Source: Chthoniobacteraceae bacterium (GTDB lineage Bacteria; Verrucomicrobiota; Verrucomicrobiia; Chthoniobacterales; Chthoniobacteraceae). Taken from it: a stretch of 58,298 bases of DNA. Below the pieces are notes generated by a model. That model did no database searches. It saw only the letters and a list, made by a program, of their open reading frames with translations, and had not been told where the DNA came from. The stretch is from positions 1-58,298 of the forward strand of contig CANJPY010000020.1 in NCBI GenBank assembly GCA_947476255.1, written 5' to 3'. The position numbers and the translations under genes are program-made. Shown one piece after another: positions 16,906-25,647 of this stretch. Numbering within the stretch: position 1 is the first letter of the stretch; the number at the start of each line of letters is the position of its first letter.

Positions 16906-19900
16906 ATGAAACTTCCTGACCTCGTCGGTATCATCACTGGCAGTAGCCCCGCCCAGCGCGACCTCCCTCTGGAAACAGCCTGTGCTGGAGCGGACGCCCA
17001 GACACTTGTCGCGGCATGTGAATCACTGGAAACCTTCCGAGCCCAGAGCCCAAATCTTTACGACCGGGCGCGTGCGCTTCTCTTTTTGGCTGCCATTCAC
17101 AGGTTTCATCTCCCTGCCTGCCTTGCCCAAGCTCATGAGCATGGTCGCGAATCCGCCGGTCTCATTCCGTTCCATGGATACGAGCAACTTCTGGCCAGAC
17201 GCTTTGAAGAAGCCATCGACTCCTTTCGCAAACTCCAGGCCAAGGATGGACCAAGCGACGCCATCTCCTCCGCGCTAGCATCCGCTTATCAGCGCCTCGC
17301 GTTTCAAACGCTTGCCGATCAAGTGCGCCGCTCCGTGCGTTTGGTGAGGGGCAACCAATGGATGTTTCGCATGGGACACCCTCAAGACCATCCGCTGCGC
17401 ATTCGGCCCGACTTGCTCACACGCGGAGACGACGGCGCCTATCCCATTTTACGCGAACAAACTCCCGTAAGGATGGACCTCACCCACTCCGCTTGGAGCG
17501 ATATCTTCTTCCTCGGAATGGATTTCCCAGCAGGAGCCCGTGTCCTCAACGTTTCCGTAGACCTCGGAGTCTGCGGTCGCAATGAAACACCGCGCCCCCC
17601 CGTGAGCGCGTGGCTGCGGGTTTTGGATGAGCCCGTGCTTCGACTCACCTCCGTCGATCTCGGCGCGACGGCGGATTTGACGTCGCTGGCGGAGGTTTTT
17701 GATTTCGCAAAAGACTATCTGGGACTCCTGAAGGCGGCCGTCATCGCCGCCGGCGTCGTGCCTCCTGGAGTCGAGGGCTCAGGCCAGGAGTTGAGTGACT
17801 TGTTAGCTCGCATCGTCGGACAGGGTCGCGGCATCGAGATCGTGTCATCGGTGAACGACATCCCAAAAGGCTCGCGACTCGCCGTTTCCACAAACCTTCT
17901 GGGCTGCCTCATCAGCGTCTGTATGCGGGCCACGGGGCAGGCGTCGTCCCTGACCGGCCCGCTCCAGGAAAGCGAGCGGCGCATGGTTCTTGCGCGCGCA
18001 CTCCTTGGAGAATGGCTCGGAGGTTCGGGAGGCGGTTGGCAAGATTCAGGAGGCGTCTGGCCCGGAATGAAGCTCATCGAAGGAGTCACTGCCTCCGAAG
18101 ACGATCCTGAATGGGGAGTGAGCCGCGGCCGTTTGATGCCGCGTCACACCGTTCTCGGAACGGATATCATCTCGCAGGAGACGCGCCGCAAACTTCAGGA
18201 TTCTCTGGTGCTGGTCCACGGCGGCATGGCTCAAAACGTCGGGCCCATTTTGGAAATGGTCACCGAAAAATACCTGCTCCGCTCTGGCAGCGAGTGGCTG
18301 GGACGCAAAGAGGCTCTTGGCATTCTGGATGATATTCTTGCCGCCTTGAAGGGGGGCGACATCAAGGCGCTTGGCGAAGTCACAACTCGGAACTTCCGGG
18401 GCCCAATTCAAGCTATCATCCCTTGGGCGACTAATTTTTACACCGAGACTTTAATCCGCCGCGCCGGAGAGGCCTTTGGAAAAGACTTCTGGGGCTTCTG
18501 GATGCTTGGAGGCATGTCGGGCGGAGGCATGGGATTTATCGTGGCGCCCGAGCGCAAGCCCGAAGCCCAGGAACGCCTGCAGGCCATCATGTCTCAGACC
18601 AAAAGGGAACTGCAGCACGCACTCCCCTTTGCCATGGAACCCGTGGTGTTTAACTACGCCATCAACGAAAATGGCACTTCCGCCGAACTGATCTCCGGCG
18701 AAGATGCACTGATGCCAGCGGGTTACTACGCGCTTACAGTGCCAGCCCTCGTGCGCAGGGACCGCCATGCCCTGGCGCCTGCCCGCCGTGCCGAATTAGA
18801 CCGACTCGGCGCAGCTGCACGCACCCGCCCCGAATTCGGCGGCTTGATGCAGTCCCTCTTCGACGCACTGCTGCCAAAAAGTGCAACATCGACAAGCGGC
18901 GGGGATTCGCTTCCCAGCCTTCTACGCGTCAACGGTTTTGACAACGCCCAGCACGAACGCATACGAGCCGACCTCAAGGAAGGCCGCATCGGCCTTTCCC
19001 AAAACCGGCTCCGGGCCGATACCCAGATCGAAGACGTTCTGGATTCCGATCTCACCGACGCCACTGGCTGGGAGTCCGCTGCGCAATCCGAAAGATTAAA
19101 TGAACTCAAACAAGTAGGACTCGCCGCTCTAAAACGGGGTGAAGTTGCCGTTGTGACGTTGGCGGCCGGCGCAGGTTCGCGCTGGACTCAGGGAGCGGGC
19201 GTTTGCAAGGCGCTCCACCCTTTCTGCAAATTCGACGGAAAACACCGCACCTTTGTCGAACTGCATCTCGCCAAATCTCGGAAAGTTGGCGCGCTGTCCG
19301 GAGGGCCCCTGCCCCACATTTTCACCACAAGCTACCTCACGCACGGTCCCGTTTCCGACTTTCTGGCGCACGCCGGCAATTATGGATATCCCGGGACCAT
19401 CGCGCTTTCCCCGGGACGCAGTGTCGGTTTACGCATGGTTCCAACCGTGCGTGACCTGCGTTTTCTCTGGGAGGAAATGCCCCAGCAGACTCTGGACGAG
19501 CAGCAGCAAAAAGTGCGCGAAAGCCTGCGCACGGCGCTCTCACAGTGGGCGCATTCCCAGGGGGAGGGCTCGGATTACACCGACAATCTTCCACTGCAAT
19601 GCCTGCACCCTGTGGGGCATTTTTATGAGGTGCCAAACCTGTTTCGCAACGGTGTCCTCGCCAAACTTCTCCGCGAACACCCGGAACTGAAAACCCTTCT
19701 GCTCCACAATATCGACACCTGCGGTGTATCCGTCGATCCGCTCCTGCTCGGCCACCACCTGCACAGCAAACGGTGCCTGAGCTTCGAAGTTATCGCGCGC
19801 AGACTCGAAGACCGCGGCGGTGGTCTCGCCCGCGTCAACGGCACACCGCGTATCGTCGAAGGCCTCGCCATGCCGCGCGAAGAAGATGAGTTCAACCTGC

Positions 19901-20271
19901 GCTACTACAACACCATGACGACATGGATCGATATCGACATGCTCCTGAGCGTGTTCGGTTTGACGCGCGAAAACATCCTCGCTGAAGACGATGTACGCAT
20001 CTCTGCCGCCGTACGGGATCTCGCATCAAGGCTGCCCACCTACATCACCATCAAGGAGGTTAAAAAACGATGGGGCCGCGGCCAGGAGGATATCTTTCCA
20101 GTCGCGCAATTCGAGAAACTCTGGAGCGATTTGAGCGCTTTACCCGACGTCGGCTGCCAGTTTATCGCGGTTCCTCGGGTGCGCGGTCAACAGCTCAAAG
20201 ATCCTGCGCAGCTCGACGGTTGGTTACGCGATGGGTCCGCAAATTGGGTCAACGCTTTGTGCGCCTGGTAA
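16906..20271 (+). CDS. Fusion of fucokinase-like GHMP domain and UDPGP-type pyrophosphorylase domain
   Basis: 1121 residues, cytoplasmic. The first ~150 are helical. Residues ~185-560 resemble the GHMP half of L-fucokinase: [14 protein letters not shown] (189-202) for the sugar-binding start, [15 protein letters not shown] (319-333) where the ATP loop PxGSGLGTSS is expected, [12 protein letters not shown] (372-383), and a C-terminal glycine motif [11 protein letters not shown] (534-544). Residues ~740-1100 hold a nucleotidyltransferase domain starting with [12 protein letters not shown] (AAGAGSRW 753-760), with [19 protein letters not shown] as the metal/sugar region. This kinase-first order is the reverse of plant FKGP. 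The altered ATP loop may mean a weakened or lost kinase. It follows a GalU-like gene by 18 nt. The likely role is sugar-1-phosphate to NDP-sugar conversion; the sugar is unknown. Confidence 0.75.
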   Translation: MKLPDLVGIITGSSPAQRDLPLETACAGADAQTLVAACESLETFRAQSPNLYDRARALLFLAAIHRFHLPACLAQAHEHGRESAGLIPFHGYEQLLARRFEEAIDSFRKLQAKDGPSDAISSALASAYQRLAFQTLADQVRRSVRLVRGNQWMFRMGHPQDHPLRIRPDLLTRGDDGAYPILREQTPVRMDLTHSAWSDIFFLGMDFPAGARVLNVSVDLGVCGRNETPRPPVSAWLRVLDEPVLRLTSVDLGATADLTSLAEVFDFAKDYLGLLKAAVIAAGVVPPGVEGSGQELSDLLARIVGQGRGIEIVSSVNDIPKGSRLAVSTNLLGCLISVCMRATGQASSLTGPLQESERRMVLARALLGEWLGGSGGGWQDSGGVWPGMKLIEGVTASEDDPEWGVSRGRLMPRHTVLGTDIISQETRRKLQDSLVLVHGGMAQNVGPILEMVTEKYLLRSGSEWLGRKEALGILDDILAALKGGDIKALGEVTTRNFRGPIQAIIPWATNFYTETLIRRAGEAFGKDFWGFWMLGGMSGGGMGFIVAPERKPEAQERLQAIMSQTKRELQHALPFAMEPVVFNYAINENGTSAELISGEDALMPAGYYALTVPALVRRDRHALAPARRAELDRLGAAARTRPEFGGLMQSLFDALLPKSATSTSGGDSLPSLLRVNGFDNAQHERIRADLKEGRIGLSQNRLRADTQIEDVLDSDLTDATGWESAAQSERLNELKQVGLAALKRGEVAVVTLAAGAGSRWTQGAGVCKALHPFCKFDGKHRTFVELHLAKSRKVGALSGGPLPHIFTTSYLTHGPVSDFLAHAGNYGYPGTIALSPGRSVGLRMVPTVRDLRFLWEEMPQQTLDEQQQKVRESLRTALSQWAHSQGEGSDYTDNLPLQCLHPVGHFYEVPNLFRNGVLAKLLREHPELKTLLLHNIDTCGVSVDPLLLGHHLHSKRCLSFEVIARRLEDRGGGLARVNGTPRIVEGLAMPREEDEFNLRYYNTMTTWIDIDMLLSVFGLTRENILAEDDVRISAAVRDLASRLPTYITIKEVKKRWGRGQEDIFPVAQFEKLWSDLSALPDVGCQFIAVPRVRGQQLKDPAQLDGWLRDGSANWVNALCAW

Positions 20272-20324
20272 CACAGCAACGAAGGAGGACTGGGAGGGCG
20301 CGGCGGAGACTCAGACTTCCGACA

Positions 20325-21212
20325 TCAGTGTTTCTCCCAGCGGGCAAGACTTTCATGATGAAAGTGGCGGCTTCTCCAAAGCTTTGGCAGGAGTCCGTAG
20401 CGCGGGCTGAACAAGTAGGCGAGGCAAAATATGGCGCCCAGCACCAGAACGATACAAGCGCCAGAGGGCATTCCGAGCCAGTAGCTTAACCACAAGCCTG
20501 AGACCGAACCAAACACCCCGAGAGCCCCGCCTCCCCACAACAGCGCAGCATAGGAATCGCAGAGTAAATACACGGTTGCTGCGGGCGAAATGAGCAGCCC
20601 GAGCAGGAGAATAACCCCGACGGCCTGCAAGGAACTCACCATCGTGAGCACCAGCGCGACCACCAACGCTACATTCAAAAAGCCCGTTGCAATGCCCTGA
20701 CTGCGCGCAACCGAGGGTTCAAACAACAACAACTGCAGGGGGCGTTCCGCGAGTACAAGCAGAGGCAGGACAACTCCGGCAACTCCGTACGACACCCACA
20801 AGTCCTGATTGGAGACGCCCAGAATATTGCCAAACAGGTAGTGCAGCAAAGACACCCTTACCTTTACAAAACTTAAAAGCACTACTCCGGCAGAAAATGC
20901 CACCGTGTAAAGTATTGCCAGTGCAGTATCCTCTTTCACCCGGGAACCTCGGGAAAGTAACTGCGCGCCCAGCGCCACGAAAAGTGCCGCGGAAAGCGCA
21001 CCAAAAAACAACCCTGCGGGAGCGAGGCCGAACAACAACACACCCACGGCCAAACCGGGCAATAAGGAATGCGACAGGGAATCCGCCATCAACGCCATGC
21101 GCCGAAGCATCACAAACCCACCCATGAAGCCGTTTAAAAAGCCCACCAACACACACGCGGCAAGAGCGCGCTGCATGAATACATGCTCAAAAGGTTCAAA
21201 TAGCCAGTCCAT
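20325..21212 (-). CDS. Zinc/manganese ABC transporter permease (ZnuB/MntB type)
   Basis: 295 residues from the ATG at 21212, which lies inside the end of the ATPase gene; a start at 21233 would add seven residues. About eight hydrophobic helices follow the ABC-3 pattern, with the family motif GFVMLRRMALMADSLSHSLLPG near residues 31-52 and LLLGLLISPAATVYLLCDSYAAL near the C-terminal third. It forms the inner-membrane pore for a divalent metal, with the ATPase at 21196 and the binding protein at 22363. Coding overlap with the ATPase gene shows translational coupling. It is the last gene of the importer operon and faces the kinase/pyrophosphorylase gene tail to tail. Confidence 0.88.
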   Translation of the reverse strand: MDWLFEPFEHVFMQRALAACVLVGFLNGFMGGFVMLRRMALMADSLSHSLLPGLAVGVLLFGLAPAGLFFGALSAALFVALGAQLLSRGSRVKEDTALAILYTVAFSAGVVLLSFVKVRVSLLHYLFGNILGVSNQDLWVSYGVAGVVLPLLVLAERPLQLLLFEPSVARSQGIATGFLNVALVVALVLTMVSSLQAVGVILLLGLLISPAATVYLLCDSYAALLWGGGALGVFGSVSGLWLSYWLGMPSGACIVLVLGAIFCLAYLFSPRYGLLPKLWRSRHFHHESLARWEKH

Positions 21213-21942
21213 GGTCAACTCCTGAAAAAACACGCGTGCCGTAAGCGCGAGTCAAACTGTCCTTGGTAAACGCCTCCTTCACCTCGCCGGCGGCGATGAG
21301 CTCTCCATTCAAAAGCAGAACCCTGTCAAAAAGCTCCGGCACGCTCTGCAGGTCGTGGTGGGAAATCAGCAAAAGCTTTCCCTCGCTCCGCAACTTTTTA
21401 AACACCTGCTTGAGTGCCTCCTGGCTCGGTTGGTCCAGTCCAGTAAAGGGTTCATCCAAAAGCAGCACGTGCGCCTCCTGCGCGAGCGCGCGTCCGATAA
21501 AAACACGCTGCTGCTGACCACCCGAGAGCGCCGAAATCTGCCGGTCCTGCAGGGGCGTCAGCTGCACGGCCTCCAAAGCGGCGTCGACGGCAGCAGCATC
21601 CTCACTGGAAAACCGGCGCCACCAACTCACCCGCAAATAACGGCCCATCTCGACAACGCCCCGAACCGTTGTTGGAAAATCCCAGTCCACCATCTCGCGC
21701 TGGGGTAAGTACGCGAATTCCTTGTTGGCGCCCCGCATTTGCCGCCCATGAAAACTGACGGAACCAGTTTCAATGTCGAGCAGGCCCGCCAAAGCTTTGA
21801 GCAAAGTGGACTTGCCAGCACCGTTGGGCCCCAGCACCGCAACGCAAGAACCGCAGGGAACACTGAAGCCCACGTGGTGCAGTGCCGGAATGCGCCGGTA
21901 GCTCACCGTTAAATCATCAACTTGAAGGGAATGCTGGCTCAT
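21196..21942 (-). CDS. Zinc/manganese ABC transporter ATPase (ZnuC type)
   Basis: 248 residues from the ATG at 21942, which overlaps the stop codon of the preceding small gene as ATGA and so is preferred over an upstream start at 21981. Walker A GPNGAGKST is at residues 38-46, the Q-loop region FAYLPQREMVDWDFP near 90-104, the signature LSGGQQQR, and Walker B VLLLDEPFTGLD. The PQREMVDWDFP segment is typical of ATPases for Zn/Mn importers. It energises uptake through the permease encoded immediately downstream, whose start lies within the end of this gene. Confidence 0.9.
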   Translation of the reverse strand: MSQHSLQVDDLTVSYRRIPALHHVGFSVPCGSCVAVLGPNGAGKSTLLKALAGLLDIETGSVSFHGRQMRGANKEFAYLPQREMVDWDFPTTVRGVVEMGRYLRVSWWRRFSSEDAAAVDAALEAVQLTPLQDRQISALSGGQQQRVFIGRALAQEAHVLLLDEPFTGLDQPSQEALKQVFKKLRSEGKLLLISHHDLQSVPELFDRVLLLNGELIAAGEVKEAFTKDSLTRAYGTRVFSGVDHGLAI

Positions 21943-22361
21943 GGGAACGGAACAATACTTTCTGTCGAGGCAGTCCCCCAAACGGTGCGCTCAAGTTCAC
22001 TTCCATCCGGAGTTGTGAGTTGAATACGCAGAGCCGAAGCGGCCGAATCTCCCCAGACCACGCTTACGCCAAGTTCCGCCCCTTCCTTGGGAAAGGGCAG
22101 GTTTAATTCCACCGCTTCCTGCAACGCAGGCTGGTCTTTACTCCAAACCACAACCCCGAGGTGGCGGATTTCAACACGTTCTGCGGGCTTCGAAAAAGTC
22201 AGCACGAGGGGCAAGCGCTCCGCCACACGACTCTCCGTGGGTTGCGCTGAGGCTTGTTCATGAGCGTCCTCTCCTTTCTGGGTCAGCAAGTGCAAGGGCC
22301 AGCCTAAAGCGAGCATCAAAGAAGCGAGCAAGATGGCCCGCAATACCGGGGAGCCTTTCAT
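21939..22361 (-). CDS. Unknown small envelope protein embedded in metal importer operon
   Basis: 140 residues. One N-terminal hydrophobic segment (AILLASLMLALGWPLHLL) is either a membrane anchor or an uncleaved signal, followed by a polar stretch with EDAHEQASAQPTESR and a beta-rich body (PLVLTFSKPAERVEIRHLG, VSVVWGDSAASALRIQLTTP). No family is recognised. Its ATG is one base past the stop of the binding-protein gene, and its stop overlaps the ATPase start (ATGA), so it is a true operon member and presumably helps metal uptake or handling. It has no His-rich or Cys motif that would point to zinc binding. Confidence 0.75.
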   Translation of the reverse strand: MKGSPVLRAILLASLMLALGWPLHLLTQKGEDAHEQASAQPTESRVAERLPLVLTFSKPAERVEIRHLGVVVWSKDQPALQEAVELNLPFPKEGAELGVSVVWGDSAASALRIQLTTPDGSELERTVWGTASTESIVPFP

Positions 22362-22362
22362 C

Positions 22363-23238
22363 TTATCTCAAAGCGTCCACAATGGTCCCGACGTTGTGGC
22401 GGACCATCCCAGCGTAAGTCCCAGCGACTCCCAGCCCCAAACCATCTACCCAAAGTTGCCCTCCAAGAATCGCGCCAGTCTCAGCCGTAATCTGCTGAAG
22501 CACTTTGGGATTCACGGTGTCCTCGGCAAAAACCGCTTTGACCCTCTGCTCCTTAAGCGTCTTCAAAACTTCGGCCACCTGCCGTGACGAGGGCTGCTCG
22601 GAGGCAGTCAACCCGGCAACGGGATACACTTTAAAGCCATACTCTTTGGCGAAATACTGCAAAGCGTCGTGTGATGTTACCAACTTGCGTTTGTCCCGGG
22701 GCAATTCTGCCACCTTGTTCTTCGCCCACCTTTGTAATTCCGCCAACTCCGCTCCGTAAGCCTCTGCATTGGTCTCAAACAACTCCTTCTTGCCGGGCCG
22801 AAGTGCAGCCAAACCGTCCCGTACAACTTTCGTCGCCTTGCGCACATTTTCGACGCTATGCCACCAATGCGGATCCTCGATCCGTGGCCCCTTGGGATCC
22901 TCTCGCATCCAAAGCGACGGCAATTGTGCACCAACCTCCAACACAGGCACTTTTCCTCCGGAGGCCTCCTGAAGTTTTCCCACGTAGCCTTCCAAATGCT
23001 TCGCCGAGAGAAGAACAAGACTGGCCTGCGCCACAGTCTTAAGATCCGAGGGCTTGGGTTCGTAATCATGAGGATCCGATCCCGCGGGCACGTGGCTTTT
23101 CACAACAACTTCCGCGCCACCCACACGTACGGCAATCTCTGCAAGCACGGACGAGAAAGCGGAAACCCTGAGCGGTTCCCCCGCACGCACTAAACATGGC
23201 ATCAGAAAAAAGACCAAACAATAGGCCAGCGTTCTCAT
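22363..23238 (-). CDS. Zinc/manganese ABC transporter substrate-binding protein (ZnuA type)
   Basis: 291 residues with a signal peptide (RTLAYCLVFFLMPCLVRA). It belongs to the cluster A-I metal-binding proteins. Expected metal ligands are His57 in GSDPHDYEPKPSDLK, His124 in DPHWWHSVENV, His190 in VTSHDALQYFAKEYGF and Glu239/Asp240 in VFAEDTVNPKVL. The long His-rich loop of proteobacterial ZnuA is absent, so zinc and manganese cannot be separated. The gene is first in a four-gene minus-strand operon: binding protein, unknown 140-residue protein, ATPase, permease. A Fur-family-like palindrome lies 33 bp upstream at 23271-23287. Confidence 0.88.
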   Translation of the reverse strand: MRTLAYCLVFFLMPCLVRAGEPLRVSAFSSVLAEIAVRVGGAEVVVKSHVPAGSDPHDYEPKPSDLKTVAQASLVLLSAKHLEGYVGKLQEASGGKVPVLEVGAQLPSLWMREDPKGPRIEDPHWWHSVENVRKATKVVRDGLAALRPGKKELFETNAEAYGAELAELQRWAKNKVAELPRDKRKLVTSHDALQYFAKEYGFKVYPVAGLTASEQPSSRQVAEVLKTLKEQRVKAVFAEDTVNPKVLQQITAETGAILGGQLWVDGLGLGVAGTYAGMVRHNVGTIVDALR

Positions 23239-23270
23239 AGTGTTAGCAGGATCACAGGGACCCGCCCTTA

Positions 23271-23287
23271 TTGCAAGTCAAATGCAA
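23271..23287. promoter_or_regulatory. Fur-family-like operator TTGCA-N7-TGCAA upstream of the metal importer operon
   Basis: A 17-bp palindrome with perfect 5-bp arms lies 33 bp before the binding-protein start codon. A second copy with 13 of 17 identical bases is upstream of the DUF4337 gene (40563-40579). Size and spacing suit a Zur/Mur/Fur site. The regulator is not in the window, so the assignment is inference. Confidence 0.55.
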
Positions 23288-23419
23288 CAACCCAAATTAA
23301 AGACACGCCCAAAGAACATCCCAAGACGTGAAAGCAACCTCACAGGCACTCCAACCACTGAACGCCTCAACCCTAAAGCCACCGCACCATACCCCACACC
23401 TCTCCCCCCCGGCCCTCGC

Positions 23420-23860
23420 CTATTCGTCGCTCACGGAGAACGTCACCGACTCGATCTTCGCCACCGCGAGCGCATCAAGGACATCAATCGTGCGGCTGTA
23501 CTTCGCGTTGGGCTCGCTTACAATGGTAACTACGGCAGGCGTTTTTGCGTTGTCTGCGTTCTGCTTTAAACGCATCAACGTGTCGCGCAGTCGCGGCAGG
23601 TCCCGGCTCTCAGGCGAGTCAAAAGGTTCATCATTCAAGGTGACCTCTCCCGCTTCCGATATCCCGATGATGATTTCATCCACAAAATCCGTTGCGCTTG
23701 ACGACTCCGTGCTTCCTGGAAGCGTCGCATTCAACTCGTTTTCGACTTTGACCGCCCCTGCCATCACCATGAAAAAAAGCATGATCACAAAAACCACGTC
23801 GATCATGGGTGCAATCTGAAAACCTCCTGCCGGAACCTCTTCTGGAATAAATGGTTTCAC
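23420..23860 (-). CDS. ExbD/TolR-family energy transducer (second copy)
   Basis: 146 residues. One N-terminal membrane helix carries the expected acidic residue: FQIAPMIDVVFVIMLFFMVM (Asp of IDVVFV). The periplasmic part has the usual small alpha/beta build ending in LDALAVAKIESVTFSV. With the MotA/TolQ/ExbB protein encoded at 24366 it would form a proton-driven motor that powers TonB- or Tol-dependent events. The gene starts 3 bases after the stop of the first ExbD gene and is the last gene of this operon. The metal importer operon follows on the same strand after 181 bp, separated by a putative operator. Confidence 0.88.
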   Translation of the reverse strand: MKPFIPEEVPAGGFQIAPMIDVVFVIMLFFMVMAGAVKVENELNATLPGSTESSSATDFVDEIIIGISEAGEVTLNDEPFDSPESRDLPRLRDTLMRLKQNADNAKTPAVVTIVSEPNAKYSRTIDVLDALAVAKIESVTFSVSDE

Positions 23861-23863
23861 GGC

Positions 23864-24325
23864 TCAATCACGGTTCGAGGTGGAAAACGAAATGTCCGCA
23901 ATTCCAGCCTCTGCCGCGGCGTTCATCGCCTGCGAAACATGGACCGCCGGCAACTCCCGGTCGCCGCGAATCACCACACGGAAGTTTGGATTCTGATCTC
24001 CGCTCAATTGCGCAGCGCTCGCCTCACGGACCTGCCTTAATTCCTGAACAAAGTCAGCCGCAGCCAGATAGGGCCGGTCCTGAAAGGTAAACACCGCCTT
24101 TCTGGATTCAGCCTCCCAGCGGATGTTAATAATCGCCTCCGCCCGACTGTTGTCCTTGCGGCTGGAATTGGGCGCAACCGGCAGGAGCACATTTTTATCG
24201 ACCCGAAGCACTTGGGCAGAGGTGATGGTCATGAAAAAAATCAGCATCACCAACAACACATCGATCATTGGTGCTATCTGAAAGTCGGGTTCGCCCGACT
24301 CCATATTTCCGCCGCCACCTGCCAT
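23864..24325 (-). CDS. ExbD/TolR-family energy transducer (first copy)
   Basis: 153 residues. A short cytoplasmic N terminus (GGGGNMESGEPDFQIAPM) is followed by one membrane helix, IDVLLVMLIFFMTIT, carrying the conserved Asp. The periplasmic domain contains FTFQDRPYLAAADFVQELRQ and a typical end AMNAAAEAGIADISFSTSN. Sequence differs enough from the neighbouring copy that the two probably form heteromeric ExbD assemblies, as in other ExbB-ExbD-ExbD operons. It lies 40 bp after the ExbB-type gene. No TonB gene is visible nearby. Confidence 0.88.
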   Translation of the reverse strand: MAGGGGNMESGEPDFQIAPMIDVLLVMLIFFMTITSAQVLRVDKNVLLPVAPNSSRKDNSRAEAIINIRWEAESRKAVFTFQDRPYLAAADFVQELRQVREASAAQLSGDQNPNFRVVIRGDRELPAVHVSQAMNAAAEAGIADISFSTSNRD

Positions 24326-24365
24326 ATGGGTATTAGTTTAAAAGGATGAAAAAAAAGTCTGCCAC

Positions 24366-25181
24366 TCAGGCGCTGGCCTGGATTTCAGCCCCTTCCTCCT
24401 GCGCCACCCAATTGGGCATGGCAGCGAAGAGTTCCTCGCCGCTGATGTGCAAACCCGCCATGTGCTCATAGGGCATCTTCCGGAAAAGCGCCAGAATAAT
24501 ATCCTGCACATGATGCATGGAATCTGAAGAACGGCTGCGCAAAAGATAAAACATGCCGAACGCCGGAATGGCGATCAACAGTCCGCTTGCCGTAGCCACA
24601 AGAACCTCGCCAATGGCGGAAGAAAGTCCGGAGGGGTCGCCGATTCCAGAAGTTCCTAAATTGGCGAAAGCCTTGATCATCCCCGTGACCGTTCCCAGGA
24701 GCCCGATCATCGGCGTACACACCCCGATCACAGAAAGATAACTGATGTAGGTATTCATCCTGGAACTCTCCTGCTGCAGGGCACCAACAATGGCTTCCCC
24801 TACAGCCACTTTACCCTCCCCGAGCATCCCGACTCCAGCACGGAGCGTATTCGTGAGCGGGCTGGGGTTTGCTTTGCAATAGTTGTAGGCCCCCACGTAG
24901 TCCCCCTCCCTGAACAGCCGTTTTACAGCCGCCTCCATTCTTCCGGGCGCCACGCGCTTGCGTGATGTGCGCATCCACCCGTCTCCACTCAAAAAAAAGG
25001 TCAGAACAGAGCAGGCACCGATGGGAATCATGACCCATCCCCCCTCATAAATCTGCTCCCAAAGCGTTTTATGCTTAACCGTTGGTGCTTTGTCCTCCGC
25101 CGCTTGAAGGTCTAAAGCGCAGAATGCTGCAATCACGACAAGCAGCGGCAGCCTGATAGTTTGTGCCAGTTTTTTTATCAT
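24366..25181 (-). CDS. MotA/TolQ/ExbB-family proton channel protein
   Basis: 271 residues from the ATG at 25181; a TTG at 25187 would add two residues. After a cleavable-looking signal (LPLLVVIAAFCALDLQA) come three membrane helices: GGWVMIPIGACSVLTFFLSG, LSVIGVCTPMIGLLGTVTGM and VLVATASGLLIAIPAFGMFY. The last two are the TolQ/ExbB signature, including GLLGTVTGM. The N-terminal extension and signal are common in PVC homologues. It forms the pentameric channel for the two ExbD proteins encoded directly downstream. What it energises is not shown; outer-membrane TonB-dependent uptake is the usual job. Confidence 0.9.
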   Translation of the reverse strand: MIKKLAQTIRLPLLVVIAAFCALDLQAAEDKAPTVKHKTLWEQIYEGGWVMIPIGACSVLTFFLSGDGWMRTSRKRVAPGRMEAAVKRLFREGDYVGAYNYCKANPSPLTNTLRAGVGMLGEGKVAVGEAIVGALQQESSRMNTYISYLSVIGVCTPMIGLLGTVTGMIKAFANLGTSGIGDPSGLSSAIGEVLVATASGLLIAIPAFGMFYLLRSRSSDSMHHVQDIILALFRKMPYEHMAGLHISGEELFAAMPNWVAQEEGAEIQASA

Positions 25182-25647
25182 TTTCAAAGGGGGAGAAGTG
25201 GCGGTTCCATCTGGGATGTTAGCAAGCTATCACAAAGTTGTCTTTAGTTAGCTTTGTCTCAAACGCAAAAAAACACGCTCTCACTCAGTAAATACACTCA
25301 AGGCCAGCGCCGCCACTGGCCGTTTCCCGTGAGGCCTTTTTCTGAAGAATGAACCAGCACATTGAAGCGTCACAAGAGCCCATCCTACGTCCATCCTTCT
25401 GTAACTCCGGGGGCTCGAACCAAGAAGGCCGAATCTCAAGGCACGACGACAGGGTCTGCAAGCGAAGGCCCGCGGGAATGAAACGAAGTTCCCTTTGCCT
25501 GCAGTTAGATAAACAAGCTTTTGGATGCTCGGGGCGTTTCCAGCGCAAAATATTGCTTTTATATTTTAGATCTGACGACATGCAACAGCTTGACAACATG
25601 GAGCAAACAAGCAGTTTGCTTGTTTCATTCAGCACCGCCCCCCCTCT
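25182..25647. other. Intergenic region, 466 bp, divergent promoters and small hairpin
   Basis: No convincing gene is present. It separates the minus-strand ExbB operon from the plus-strand sugar locus. Contents seen are a GGCCAG-N8-CTGGCC hairpin (25302-25321) with no T-run, and a regulatory cluster at 25511-25625 described separately. A 116-codon minus-strand frame at 25285-25635 has a Cys-rich composition unlike any neighbour and is not believed. Confidence 0.6.
25511..25625 (+). promoter_or_regulatory. Promoter/operator region with three AAACAAGC half-sites
   Basis: AAACAAGC occurs at 25511-25518 and 25605-25612, and inverted (GCTTGTTT) at 25618-25625. The last two form a perfect 8-bp inverted repeat around AGTTT, 22 bp before the amidohydrolase start. 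A consensus -35 hexamer TTGACA is at 25590-25595 and a TATATT at 25560-25565. An operator overlapping the promoter of the sugar locus is the simplest reading. The IclR protein at 28517 is a possible ligand (inference). Confidence 0.5.

Noticed and set aside
25302..25321. GGCCAG-N8-CTGGCC hairpin as a terminator
   Set aside because: No gene reads into it from either side, and there is no T-run.
25285..25635. A 116-codon minus-strand frame in the intergenic region before the sugar locus
   Set aside because: It has high cysteine content, no family resemblance, and overlaps the regulatory repeats.
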